Shown here in pieces: positions 16,653-25,564 of a DNA stretch of 61,103 bases. The position numbers and the translations under genes were made by a program. The notes under the pieces are model-generated. The model worked only from the letters and a program-made list of their open reading frames with translations. It was not told the origin of the DNA and searched no databases. Numbering within the stretch: position 1 is the first letter of the stretch; each line of letters starts with the position of its first letter. Source of the DNA: Acidobacteriaceae bacterium (GTDB taxonomy: Bacteria; Acidobacteriota; Terriglobia; Terriglobales; Acidobacteriaceae); assembly GCA_003168355.1 (NCBI GenBank), contig PMSQ01000161.1:1-61103 (forward strand), in the 5' to 3' direction.

Positions 16653-17675
16653 ATGAAAGCTGCCCGAATTCATCAATTCGGTGGGCCCGAAGTCTTGACT
16701 TACGAGGATGCCCCTGATCCGCAGCTGCGTAAGGATCAGGCGCTGGTGCGCGTGCGGGCATGTTCGCTGAATCATCTGGATGTCTGGGTGCGCAAAGGAC
16801 TGCCGGGAGTTAAGCTGCCGCACATTCTCGGCAGCGACGTTGCGGGTGAGGTCGTCGAGGCGGGTGAATACGTCGGCGGATTCAAGGCCGGTCAGCGAGT
16901 GCTGCTGGCGCCGATGCATTTCTGCGGGCACTGCGCAAAGTGTGTTGCCGGACTGCAAAACCAGTGCCGGGAATTCACCGCGCTGGGGAATGCTGTGGAT
17001 GGAGGGAATTGCGAGTTGATCGCGGTGCCGGCGGCGAACGTGATTCCGATTCCGGACTCGCTCGACTTCAATCAGGCGGCAAGCGTGCCTCTGGTGTTTC
17101 TGACTGCATGGCACATGCTGGTCGGGCGAGCCGGCATTCGTCTCGGCCAGACGGTGCTGGTACTGGGCGCAAGCTCCGGCGTCGGCATCGCGGCGATTCA
17201 AATTGCCAAGCTTTTTCACTGCCGGGTGATCACGACCGCGGGGGACGAATCCAAGCTGGCCAAGGGCCGTGAACTCGGCGCGGACTACGGCATCAACCAC
17301 TACACGCAAAAAATCTCCGAAGAAGTGCGGAAGATCACAAACAAAGAAGGCGTCGACATTGTGGTGGAGCACGTGGGCGCTGCGACCTGGGAAGAAAGCG
17401 TAAAGTCTCTCAAGAGCAGTGGCACCCTGGTCACTTGCGGAGCGACCACCGGTCCGATCGTCGGCATTGATCTGCGACATCTGTTCGCACGGCAGTTGAC
17501 GCTCCTTGGCTCTTACATGGGAACCATGGGCGAGCTGCATGAAGTGCTGAAGCATGTGTTTGCCGGCCGGTTGAAACCGGTGGTGGACCGCGTATTTCCA
17601 CTCAGTGAAATCCGCGCAGCGCACGAGTATTTGGAGAAGAGCCAGATGTTTGGGAAGGTTGTGGTGAACCCGTAG
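16653..17675 (+). CDS. Zinc-type alcohol dehydrogenase / quinone oxidoreductase family (MDR)
   Basis: 340 residues from the ATG at 16653, preceded by GGAG. The GroES-like N-terminal domain has the structural zinc lobe with four Cys (FCGHCAKCVAGLQNQC). The catalytic-zinc GHE motif of classic alcohol dehydrogenases is replaced by GSDVAGEV, as in quinone oxidoreductases. The Rossmann domain has VLVLGASSGVGIAAIQIAK, typical of NADPH-binding members. Probable activity is NAD(P)H-dependent reduction of quinones or enones. It is 81 bp upstream of nuoB, on the same strand. Confidence 0.9.
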   Translation: MKAARIHQFGGPEVLTYEDAPDPQLRKDQALVRVRACSLNHLDVWVRKGLPGVKLPHILGSDVAGEVVEAGEYVGGFKAGQRVLLAPMHFCGHCAKCVAGLQNQCREFTALGNAVDGGNCELIAVPAANVIPIPDSLDFNQAASVPLVFLTAWHMLVGRAGIRLGQTVLVLGASSGVGIAAIQIAKLFHCRVITTAGDESKLAKGRELGADYGINHYTQKISEEVRKITNKEGVDIVVEHVGAATWEESVKSLKSSGTLVTCGATTGPIVGIDLRHLFARQLTLLGSYMGTMGELHEVLKHVFAGRLKPVVDRVFPLSEIRAAHEYLEKSQMFGKVVVNP

Positions 17676-17756
17676 GCATTTCACCGTCGGGCACGCCAAA
17701 GTCAGAGGACAGGCGTCAGGGTCTAGCGCCGCAGTCCGGTGGTTTACAATAAAGGG

Positions 17757-18317
17757 ATGCCCCCCGAGCTAAATTTCGGTCCCTACATCTCCAACGAGAA
17801 TGGCAAGAAGGTGGTCAAGGACTTGACCTTCGGCAATCCTACGCCAGAGGGAGTGGTGCTTACCACGCTGGATTCGGCGGTCAACTGGATGCGCAAGGGC
17901 TCCATCTGGCCGATGACGTTTGGGCTGGCCTGTTGCGCCATCGAAATGATGTCGATGGGAGCGGCGCGCTTTGATATTGCACGCTTTGGAGCGGAAGTAT
18001 TTCGTCCGTCGCCGCGGCAGAGCGATCTCATGATCATTGCCGGCCGCGTCTCGAACAAGATGGCGCCGGTGATCCGGCTCTTGTGGGAGCAGATGCCGGA
18101 GCCGAAGTGGGTAATTTCGATGGGAGCATGTGCCACCTCCGGCGGCGTGTTCCAGAACTACGCGCTGGTGCAGAGTGTCAACCAGGTTATTCCCGTCGAC
18201 ATTTATGTTCCCGGATGCCCGCCGCGTCCTGAGCAGCTCATCTACGCCATTACGCTCTTGCAGGAAAAAATTCAGCAGGAGCGTGGGACCATCAAAAAGG
18301 CTTTAAATCTGGCGTAG
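17757..18317 (+). CDS. nuoB: NADH-quinone oxidoreductase subunit B
   Basis: 186 residues. The four ligands of Fe-S cluster N2 are present: Cys59 and Cys60 (GLACCAIE), Cys125 (GACATSGG) and Cys154 (PGCPPRPE). NuoB sits at the quinone site of complex I. The gene stands alone here: no nuoA, nuoC or nuoD follows. The last 245 bp (18073-18317, from residue 106) recur as a damaged copy at 20412-20655, so the gene borders a recombination or insertion scar. TACAAT at 17745-17750, only 7 bp before the ATG, could be a -10 of a leaderless transcript. Confidence 0.96.
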   Translation: MPPELNFGPYISNENGKKVVKDLTFGNPTPEGVVLTTLDSAVNWMRKGSIWPMTFGLACCAIEMMSMGAARFDIARFGAEVFRPSPRQSDLMIIAGRVSNKMAPVIRLLWEQMPEPKWVISMGACATSGGVFQNYALVQSVNQVIPVDIYVPGCPPRPEQLIYAITLLQEKIQQERGTIKKALNLA

Positions 18318-18379
18318 CGGCGGGTGGCGGATGCCTTTGTTCTAAGCCGGGTTGGGTTGCCCTGGCAAGTTCGTAGTGG

Positions 18380-19557
18380 TTAGCGCCGATCCGCCGCTGG
18401 CTCATTGAGTTCCCACTTCTTCGGGGATACTCCCGCCACTGGCTTAGGACTTGGGCAATTCGCCGGTCGCGTTTTTGCTGGCACCAGATACACGTCATAA
18501 GTCCAACGTCCATCCAGTGAAGTTCCGTCCAGCAGATCGGGATTTAGCGCGGATCTGTAGTGGAACCAGTTGCCGTAGGTGTCTTCATAATGCTCATCTT
18601 TGTAGTGCAGGCTGATAGAATAGACTCCCAGTTCCGGCAGGGTGTGTAGTTCGTTAGGCTGAGAGATTCCATCGTGGTTCGCATCGATCCAGAGCAGGAG
18701 CTTCGAATAAACTGCGTCCCGGCTGTCGATGATTCCATCGCCATTCCCGCCATTCTCTGGCCTGTCGAACTCCGCCAGGGCCAGGAGCCATTGGGATCGG
18801 AGGATTTCGGTTGGGCCGTGAAGTTGCCGAACAGCTCTTTCCCGCTGCCAATCTTGCCGTCGTGGTTGCGGTCAAGCGCCAGCCAGGCGTTGCCGGAATC
18901 GGCAGCGGTCCATGCTAACTTAACCGGGTGCCCGTCTCCAGAGATATCGAACATCACCCCGTCGGCGGCGGAAGTTAAGTGGAAGCCCTTTCCCGTCGCG
19001 TCGATGATAATCGGAGACACGAACTCGCACTGACAGTTCCCGGCGTCGGCATTGTAGGCGCAGATATAATGCTCGCCGCATGCAAGCGCCGAGGAAGTAC
19101 AGCAGCTTGGCGGACACCACACGGCAGCGCACTGTTCATAATCTTGGTGGAACCCTCCAGTCCTTGGGCAAGTGCCCCCAGTATTGCCCACGTCATACAT
19201 CCGATTGTAGAACTCGTTGTAGCCGCCCTCGGTGGTTGCAGCGACAATTTGCGTTTCATTTTGTGGTGGGCATTGGTACCAAGTACCTCCAACCAGCATA
19301 CAGCCGCCATTGCCACTAACGGTTGAGCTGACCGAGTAGTATGTTACACCGCTAAGCTCCGTGCATTGATCGGTCCAAGTGTTACTGCCAGTGGCAGGAT
19401 AGACATGAAACTGCTCGGCGGGATAGGTTACAGAGCAGTTGTAGGTCGATCCGTTAGGACTCATGGTCGCGTAACTGCAATTTGCCCATTGAGCTTGCGC
19501 CCCAATGGAGAGAGCGAGCAGTGTTATTGCTAGTAAAATCGATTTCCTCGATTTCAT
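18380..19557 (-). pseudogene. Secreted Cys-rich protein with EF-hand-like motifs, frameshifted near 18785
   Basis: The first part (19557 down to about 18786) has a signal peptide (1-22, ending AQA), a Cys-rich region, and a conserved segment VMFDISGDGHPVKLAWTAAD followed by the EF-hand-like DRNHDGKIGSGKELFG. At about 18785-18786 one base is missing. The listed frame then degenerates and stops at 18544, while the other frame continues with sense: ALAEFDRPENGGNGDGIIDS, then WIDANHDGISQPNELHTLPE and a GNWFHYRS segment, to a TAA at 18380-18382. This could be a true pseudogene, a sequencing error or programmed frameshifting. The repaired product would be about 390 residues. Function is unknown; it is coupled to the gene at 19554. 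Confidence 0.75.
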
Positions 19558-20216
19558 GGCAGCCTCCGGACGTTCGCGTAGGCTTGGAACGCCGTAGCTT
19601 CCTTATCGAAGCGCGCTGCATTCGCCTGTAGAATGTCACGTTCATGCTGGGTATTCTTGGAAGCGTCCTCTACGACAGAAAGCGTGCCTTGCAGATAGGA
19701 CTGATTAAAACTTTTGTCTTTTTCTGCAACAATCGCCTGCAGCCGAACGCGTGCGTACTCGCTCGGCTTCGGATATGACAGCGCGGCGTTGAGCGTGTCT
19801 GCGGAGAACCTAAGCGCTTTGGCAATCGCTGCTCGCACGGAAACGATCTGATTGAGTGTCTCTTTGGTATCGGCTTCGGCGGTGCCGTTGTTGTAGATGA
19901 CAACGATCACTTTGCCGTCCACCGTGAGCGGCGCTTCTTGCCACTGATAAGGTTCAGTCGCGGTCTGGTGCGCGCGGAGAACCTTACCTGTAAGCGGTCC
20001 GTAATCCGTCGTGTACTCGGAACGCCTCTCGCGACCACCTTCGAACGTAGCGGTGAGCGCAACAGTGTATCCGGTGATGTCTCGGTCGGACGTGTTGAGC
20101 ACGGTGATCGACGCCGTCTTCTGATCGAGGGTTATGGTTTGGATGGAAGCCCCACTAACGGCGAAGCTGGCATAGGACGAAAAGCAAAACAGCAGAGTTG
20201 CAAACAGGTGGCGCAT
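19554..20216 (-). CDS. Secreted hypothetical protein, beta-domain plus helical tail
   Basis: 220 residues from the ATG ending at 20216, behind a strong AAGGAGG ribosome site. A signal peptide (1-20) is followed by a beta-sandwich-like part (ASITVLNTSDRDITGYTVALTATF) and a mostly helical C-terminus (about 115-220). Its stop overlaps the start of the EF-hand-like gene by 4 bp, so the two are translationally coupled and probably act together outside the cytoplasm. I do not recognise a named family. The pair lies between nuoB and the broken second nuoB 3' end. Confidence 0.7.
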   Translation of the reverse strand: MRHLFATLLFCFSSYASFAVSGASIQTITLDQKTASITVLNTSDRDITGYTVALTATFEGGRERRSEYTTDYGPLTGKVLRAHQTATEPYQWQEAPLTVDGKVIVVIYNNGTAEADTKETLNQIVSVRAAIAKALRFSADTLNAALSYPKPSEYARVRLQAIVAEKDKSFNQSYLQGTLSVVEDASKNTQHERDILQANAARFDKEATAFQAYANVRRLP

Positions 20217-20411
20217 AAGGCTCTCCTCCTTGGGGCCCCGGCATGTTCGCACACCCCAGCCGTATGCTCAAAATCTATTGTCTTTGTCACGAAAAAACGG
20301 AACTGTATGCAGCAAATAGACTTAACCCCGTTGAGGCGGAAATCGACCGCGATCTCATCTCTAGGACTATCTCTGGCCCTTACCGAAAGCACCGGGATAA
20401 GTGTCTGCGCG

Positions 20412-20655
20412 TCCGGCTGTTGTGGGAGCAGATGCCGGAGCCGAAGTGGGTAATTTCGATGGGAGCATGTGCCACCTCCGGCGGCGTGTTCCAGAACTAC
20501 GCGCTGGTGCAGAGTGTCAACCAGGTTATTCCCGTCGACATTTACGTTCCCGGATGCCCGCCGCGTCCCGAGCAACTCATCTAGCCATTACGCTCCTGCA
20601 GGAAAAAATTCAGCAGGAACGCGGGACCATCAAGAAGGACCTGAATCTGGCATAG
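20412..20655 (+). pseudogene. nuoB: Broken duplicate of the nuoB 3' end
   Basis: This segment aligns base for base with 18073-18317 (nuoB residues 106 to the stop). I count 13 substitutions and one missing base in 244 positions. All substitutions are synonymous except one Ala-to-Asp change near the end. The single-base deletion (TCTACGCC to TCTAGCC, around 20582-20584) creates a premature stop. No start or N-terminal half is present. The synonymous pattern implies the copy was once under selection as part of a working nuoB, not a freshly made random duplicate. Confidence 0.92.
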
Positions 20656-20935
20656 TTCAGTCTGCGCCCGCTGGCGCGTTCGTTTTGTATTCCCCCTGTG
20701 CATCCCAGGCATTTTTCACCGCAGCCTGCTTGTGCAAATCTCTTGCTCATGTGGCTCTAACTGGCTTCCAAAGAGTCACTTGGAGCACCGTAAGCTCGCG
20801 TGGTCATTGGTCACAACCAAGAACGCGAAACCATTCTTCCCGGGATGAATCTAATCGCTTGAGTGATTGAGTAAGCCGCGCAGGGGCCGCACTCAGAACA
20901 ACTTGGGAAAATTAACCAGGTGTGGAAGGTGCTCC
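20656..20935. other. Intergenic 280 bp, no gene recognised
   Basis: Between the broken nuoB copy and the small CxxC protein gene. I see no coding sequence, RNA gene or strong promoter. Confidence 0.5.
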
Positions 20936-21172
20936 ATGATGACAAAATTGATTGATGTGTTTTTCGGTTGCCGGCACTCGCGTTACAGCTTTCCGGTAAC
21001 CATTCGAGGGACGGCACGCCGCCCTCAGGCCGGCGCATTGACCGGCACCTACGTGGCTTGCCTGGATTGCGGGAGAGAATTTCCCTACGACTGGCAGGAG
21101 ATGAAAATCATCACTTCGCCGGCCGAGAGCCGTGAATATTCGGCCTCGCTCGCCACAAGAGAAGCCGCATAA
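20936..21172 (+). CDS. Small conserved acidobacterial protein with CxxC motif
   Basis: About 78 residues from an ATGATG start preceded by GGAAGGTG. It opens MMTKLIDVFFGCRHSRYSFP and contains YVACLDCGREFPYDWQEM. A Cys/His pair near the start and a later CLDC suggest a small metal-binding or redox knuckle. I associate this motif pattern with short uncharacterised acidobacterial proteins. No function is known, and there is no obvious operon partner. Confidence 0.65.
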   Translation: MMTKLIDVFFGCRHSRYSFPVTIRGTARRPQAGALTGTYVACLDCGREFPYDWQEMKIITSPAESREYSASLATREAA

Positions 21173-21303
21173 AGGGACATGGCTCCGTGAGTTGGAGCGA
21201 TTTTGTTAAAGATTCAGAAGCGTACGTAGAAGAAATCCGCAATCTGGTCGCCGCTATGTGCAAAGGGAATTAGAAATCGGAATCAGAAATCGGAATCATA
21301 GTT

Positions 21304-22620
21304 CTACGATGAGCCCGCCGTTACAGCCGCCGATGTTCGTTTTTCGATCGGTAAAAACTCCCGCGCTCCGTGCCCGGTGTATATCTGCCGCGGCCGCGCG
21401 ATCTTCTGCTCCGGATCTGTGATCATCTCCTGCCATTGCGCCAGCCATCCCGCTGTGCGGGGGATCGCGAACAGCACCGTAAACATTTCCGGCCGGAAAC
21501 CCATCGCTTGGTACATGATCCCGGAATAGAAATCGACATTCGGATAGAGTTTGCGCTTCACGAAATACTCGTCCTCCAGCGCGATGCGCTCCAACTCAAG
21601 AGCGATTTCCAATTTCGGATTGCGTCCGGTAACCTCGAAAACCTGCTCCGCGCACCAGCGAATGATCTTCGCCCGAGGATCGTAATTCTTGTAGATGCGA
21701 TGCCCGAAGCCCATCAATTTGAACCCGCCCTCTTTCACTTTCTTGATGTAACCGGGCACGTTGTCCTTCGAACCAATCTCATCAAGCATCTTCAACACTT
21801 CTTCATTGGCTCCGCCGTGCAGCGGTCCCGCCAAGGCGGCCGCTGCCGACGCCATGGACAGGTAGGGATCGGTTTGAGCGCTGCTCACCGCGCGCATCGC
21901 ATTGGTGCCGCAGTTTTGTTCGTGATCCGCATGCAAAATGAACAGGATGTCGAGCGCCCGTGCGATCGCAGGATTCGCCACATATTTTGGTTCGACCATC
22001 TTCCACAACATGTTCATAAAATTCTCGGCATAGTTCAGATCATTGTCCGGATACACATAAGGAAATCCTACGTTGTGCCGGTAGGACATGGCCGCAATGG
22101 ACGGCACTTTGCCAATCAACCGCTTGATCTGCAGAAGGCGATTTTCCGCATCGTGCACATGCCGAGCTTCGGGGTATACGGTGGAGAGCGCGGCCACCGT
22201 GCTCACAAACATCCCCATGGGATGGCCGTCGTAGCGGAAGCCCTCCATGAACTTCTTCGTGGTTTCGTGCAGCATGGTGTGGTGAGTGATGTCGTACACC
22301 CAGGTCTTCAGTTCGCTCTCGGTGGGCAATTCTCCAAACAGCAGCAGGTAAGCGACTTCCAGGAAGTTACAACGCTCGGCCAGCACTTCGATGGGGTATC
22401 CGCGATAGCGCAGAATTCCCTGGTCGCCGTCAATATAGGTAATGCCGCTGCGGCACGATGCCGTGTTCATGAACGCCGGATCGTACGTCATGAGCCCAAA
22501 ATCTTCAGGACCCGTCTTGATCTGCCGCAGGCTCATGGCCCGGATCGTGCCATCCTCAACCGGAACGGTGTAGGTTTGACCAGTGCGATTGTCCGTGATC
22601 GTGAGTGTGTTCTCTGGCAT
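21304..22620 (-). CDS. gltA: Citrate synthase (type II)
   Basis: 438 residues, the usual length for the bacterial hexameric type. The catalytic triad is visible: His268 in GPLHGGANE, His307 in GFGHRIYK and Asp363 in NVDFYSG. It catalyses acetyl-CoA plus oxaloacetate to citrate, the entry step of the TCA cycle. It is monocistronic on the minus strand; the next genes on either side are unrelated. Confidence 0.97.
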   Translation of the reverse strand: MPENTLTITDNRTGQTYTVPVEDGTIRAMSLRQIKTGPEDFGLMTYDPAFMNTASCRSGITYIDGDQGILRYRGYPIEVLAERCNFLEVAYLLLFGELPTESELKTWVYDITHHTMLHETTKKFMEGFRYDGHPMGMFVSTVAALSTVYPEARHVHDAENRLLQIKRLIGKVPSIAAMSYRHNVGFPYVYPDNDLNYAENFMNMLWKMVEPKYVANPAIARALDILFILHADHEQNCGTNAMRAVSSAQTDPYLSMASAAAALAGPLHGGANEEVLKMLDEIGSKDNVPGYIKKVKEGGFKLMGFGHRIYKNYDPRAKIIRWCAEQVFEVTGRNPKLEIALELERIALEDEYFVKRKLYPNVDFYSGIMYQAMGFRPEMFTVLFAIPRTAGWLAQWQEMITDPEQKIARPRQIYTGHGAREFLPIEKRTSAAVTAGSS

Positions 22621-22766
22621 GGAGGACTTGCTCCTTTGCTAGGCTAGACTAGCGTAGCTCAGTCCATTTCACTTCGGCAACAATCTGGCGTGACCTTGGT
22701 CACTCATTCCCGCGATCGTTTTCCCAGACATGCCGAATTCCACAATCGACCCGTCACAAGACACAA

Positions 22767-22792
22767 GAACCGGCGGCCGCGGCCGCCGGTTC
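22767..22792. terminator. Perfect 26-bp GC-rich palindrome, candidate transcription end or regulatory hairpin
   Basis: The two 13-bp halves, 22767-22779 and 22780-22792, are exactly complementary (core CGGCCGCGGCCG). It lies 23 bp downstream of the M48 protease stop and upstream of gltA, with no T-tract. Confidence 0.4.
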
Positions 22793-22814
22793 GCACTCCC
22801 CTTGCGTTCCATCA

Positions 22815-23999
22815 CTAATTCGACGAATCGTCCCGCCGCTTCAGAGTGGGACGATCATCATCGCTCTTGCTGTCTCCCGAGTTGGGATCGCTGCTGGTGG
22901 AAGTCCGCCGTAAGCTGGGCTTATTGGCGTCCTTCTGATCCAGCACCTTGTGGCGATTCTCAATGGACGCCAGCCGGGACTTCACGTCATCGAATTCCGA
23001 GGTGGTCACAACGTACTGCGGCTTTGCCGGCAGGATCTTTCGAATTTCTTCCTGCGTCTTCTCAATGCGATCCGGCGTCTGGGGATGCGTATCGAATGTT
23101 TTGGCCAAGGTCCCAGGCTTCTTCTTCTCCATCGCCTGAATCTTTTCGAAGAACGAAACGAACGCTGATGGATCGTATCCGGCGCGATACATATATTCCA
23201 CGCCAAGGTAATCCGCTTCCGCCTCGAATCCGCGGGAGAATTTCAGAATGCCCATCATCGCCGCGGGTCCGGCGGCTTCGTAAGCTCCGTAGCCGATGCC
23301 CCCGCCCACGAAGATCAGAGGAATGGTCGCCAGTTGCATCAGAGTGTAACGGGTCTGCTCGCGGGCCACATGGCATGCCGCCACGTGGGCGATTTCGTGC
23401 GCCATAACGCCCGCCATCTCCGCCTCTTCATCGGCCGCCAGGATCAGTCCCGAGTTCACGTAAAAAAATCCGCCCGGAAGCGCCATGGCGTTCACCACAT
23501 CCGAGTCGATCACCTTGATGGTAAACGGTACTTGCGCGTCCGAGTTCCGCACCAGGTTCTGGCCGATGCGGTTGACGTACTCCGTGACCACGGGATCATT
23601 CACCAGCTTGATTTGCGATTCGATCTGCTGCGCATACGAGCGGCCCATGGCCACTTGCTTTTCGACGCTGTACCAGTTCCCAACGCCGCGACCGCACCCA
23701 ACGTTTCGGTTTCCTACCGCGTCCACGTCGGTCTTGGTGCCATCGTGCTTGATCTGGCCGTCATCTTGCGTAGGCAGCGCAGCCGGCGGTTGTACCGGCG
23801 CATTTTGTACATCGCCGGCCTTGGGTTGGTCTTTGTCTGGATCCGGAACCGGAACTGGAGTTTGAGTCTGACTGGGATTCTGTGTTTGACCCGGGGTCTG
23901 ACCTGGATTTTGACCCGGCTGTTGTGTTTGCGCCAACGTCCAGGGCCCTGCGCTGAACGCCGCCAACGCCGCTGCAATTGCCAACCAACGCAACTTCAT
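22815..23999 (-). CDS. Exported M48-family zinc metalloprotease (BepA/LoiP-like)
   Basis: 394 residues. A signal peptide (1-23) is followed by a low-complexity Gln/Pro/Thr repeat (QTPGQTQ type, about 25-50), then a peptidase M48 domain. The zinc site HEIAH is at 201-205, with the third ligand Glu259 in GFEAEADYLG. The C-terminus is hydrophilic, Asp/Ser/Arg rich. Family members (BepA, LoiP) degrade misfolded outer-membrane proteins in the periplasm, and the same role is likely here. The gene is divergent from the aminotransferase across a 234-bp intergenic region. Confidence 0.92.
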   Translation of the reverse strand: MKLRWLAIAAALAAFSAGPWTLAQTQQPGQNPGQTPGQTQNPSQTQTPVPVPDPDKDQPKAGDVQNAPVQPPAALPTQDDGQIKHDGTKTDVDAVGNRNVGCGRGVGNWYSVEKQVAMGRSYAQQIESQIKLVNDPVVTEYVNRIGQNLVRNSDAQVPFTIKVIDSDVVNAMALPGGFFYVNSGLILAADEEAEMAGVMAHEIAHVAACHVAREQTRYTLMQLATIPLIFVGGGIGYGAYEAAGPAAMMGILKFSRGFEAEADYLGVEYMYRAGYDPSAFVSFFEKIQAMEKKKPGTLAKTFDTHPQTPDRIEKTQEEIRKILPAKPQYVVTTSEFDDVKSRLASIENRHKVLDQKDANKPSLRRTSTSSDPNSGDSKSDDDRPTLKRRDDSSN

Positions 24000-24221
24000 G
24001 GGAACTCCTTTGCGCGACCTTACTCTTAAAGGAATTATACGCCGCTACACAAGCCCGGCCCGAACCTATTCCTCTTCCTTTAAATTTAGAGGCGATCTTC
24101 CTGCTCGGGGTTATCCGGGAACGAATCGCCGCGAATCGAGGCCGCGCAAAACCGTCCCGATCCGCTCTTGTCGCATCGTCAGGTCAGTCGTAACATAGCC
24201 CCATTCTGTATTCCGCTAGCC

Positions 24222-24227
24222 AGGAGG
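24222..24227 (+). promoter_or_regulatory. Ribosome binding site fixing the TTG start of the aminotransferase
   Basis: AGGAGG sits 6 bp before TTG at 24234. Starting there makes the N-terminus a compact twin-arginine signal, which supports TTG over the upstream in-frame codon at 24168. Confidence 0.75.
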
Positions 24228-24233
24228 TACGCT

Positions 24234-25523
24234 TTGCTCGACCGCCGCCGCTTCCTTACCGCCGCTACCGGCCTCGCCGCCGCCATGGCTTTCCGTGGAG
24301 ATCTCCTCGCCCAACTCGAAAAAGCTCCCTCCACCCTTCCCGACCGCTCCCTCTTCGAGAAGAATGAAGACGCTTACTGGGCCGAACTACGCCGCCAATT
24401 TCTCATCCCCGAGGACGAAATCTATCTGAATAACGGCACCGTCGGATCGAGCCCCGCGCCCGTTCTGCACGCCATCTTCGAGGGCTACGCCACCACCGAG
24501 AGAATGGATCAACAGGATCCTGAGGACTATCCCATCTGGGGATATGCCGCCTGGAACGAGTTTCGCGACCCCCTGGCCGCCTTCGTCGGCTCCCATCGCG
24601 ATGAGATCGCCTTGCTTCGTAATGCCACCGAGGCTAATAGCTACATCGCCAACGGCATCGATATGAAGCCAGGCGACGAAGTCCTCATGACCGACCAGGA
24701 GCATCCCGGCGGTGTGCACCCGTGGAATCTCAAGGCCAAACGCTATGGCGTAGTAGTGAAGAAAGTCGCCTTGCCCCTTCCTGTGAAAGACACCGCCCAG
24801 GTGCTCAATCTCTTCAACGACGCCATCACGCCTCGAACACGCGTCATCTTCTTCAGCCACCTCACCACGTTCTCCGGGGTGGTGCTCCCCGCCAAAGAAC
24901 TGAGCGCACTCGCGCGTTCGAAGGGCATCCTCTCTGCTGTCGATGGTGCCCACGTCCCAGGCATGATGCACCTCAACGTTCACGACCTTGGTTGCGACAT
25001 GTACTCCGCGAGCCCGCACAAATGGCTGCAAGCGCCCAAAGGCACCGGCTTCCTCTATGTGCGCGATGAAGTCATCGACCGCCTCTGGAACACCATCGTC
25101 ACCGAAGGTTGGGACGAACCCCAACTCCGCGCCGAGCGCTTCCAGCGCATTGGCAGCTCGAATGTACCCACTCTCTGGGGACTGCGCGCCTCGATCAAAC
25201 TGGCCAACGACATCGGCCTGGACCGCATCGAGAGGCGACATCGCAAGCTGGCCGACTACATGCTCGACGAAATGAAAAAGCGCGGAGCCGAATCCTGGAC
25301 CTCGCCCGATCCCGCCCTGCGCTGCGCGATTGTGACGGTCAACGTCCCACCCGTCCCTCGTATGGATTTGGAAAACTGGATGTGGAAGACCCACAAGATC
25401 CGCATCCGCGGCGGCGACCCGAACAAGCTGCGCCTGTCTACGCCTTATTATTTGCAGAAGAAAGATATCGACCGGTTTCTGGAAAAGTTTGACGAGTACA
25501 AGCGGGAGAAGAAATTAATATGA
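24234..25523 (+). CDS. Tat-exported class V aminotransferase (PLP enzyme)
   Basis: 429 residues from TTG. The N-terminus LLDRRRFLTAATGLAAAMAF is a twin-arginine signal, implying export of a folded, cofactor-loaded enzyme. The body is an aminotransferase class V / cysteine-desulfurase-like fold: EIYLNNGTVGSSP near the start, SAVDGAHVPG for the PLP-binding Asp/His region and SASPHKWLQAPKGTGFLYV with the Schiff-base Lys. It resembles isopenicillin-N-epimerase-like members, which act on amino acids or sulfur compounds. The substrate is unknown. The next gene, an antitoxin, begins 42 bp downstream and is probably independent. Confidence 0.87.
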   Translation: MLDRRRFLTAATGLAAAMAFRGDLLAQLEKAPSTLPDRSLFEKNEDAYWAELRRQFLIPEDEIYLNNGTVGSSPAPVLHAIFEGYATTERMDQQDPEDYPIWGYAAWNEFRDPLAAFVGSHRDEIALLRNATEANSYIANGIDMKPGDEVLMTDQEHPGGVHPWNLKAKRYGVVVKKVALPLPVKDTAQVLNLFNDAITPRTRVIFFSHLTTFSGVVLPAKELSALARSKGILSAVDGAHVPGMMHLNVHDLGCDMYSASPHKWLQAPKGTGFLYVRDEVIDRLWNTIVTEGWDEPQLRAERFQRIGSSNVPTLWGLRASIKLANDIGLDRIERRHRKLADYMLDEMKKRGAESWTSPDPALRCAIVTVNVPPVPRMDLENWMWKTHKIRIRGGDPNKLRLSTPYYLQKKDIDRFLEKFDEYKREKKLI

Positions 25524-25525
25524 AG

Positions 25526-25545
25526 TGGTCATGTACGGATGACCA
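25526..25545. promoter_or_regulatory. Inverted repeat, candidate autoregulatory operator of the toxin-antitoxin pair
   Basis: TGGTCAT-GTACGG-ATGACCA is a 7-bp perfect inverted repeat with a 6-bp spacer, just after the aminotransferase stop and 20 bp before the antitoxin start. Phd-type antitoxins usually repress their own operon from such sites. Confidence 0.55.
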
Positions 25546-25564
25546 TGTATGTTACAATGTGTCC

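Noticed and set aside
16605..17699. 364-residue frame opposite the quinone oxidoreductase
   Set aside because: The plus-strand gene has clear MDR motifs and a ribosome site; this frame is a shadow.
20243..20584. Open frame that reads through into the nuoB copy
   Set aside because: Its first half is non-nuoB text and only the second half is nuoB-like. It is an accident of the duplication, not a fused gene.
21370..22647. 425-residue open frame on the plus strand opposite citrate synthase
   Set aside because: It lies fully over gltA, is Arg/His-rich as expected of antisense to a GC-rich gene, and has no recognisable domain.
24387..25394. 335-residue frame opposite the Tat aminotransferase
   Set aside because: Shadow of a motif-rich gene.
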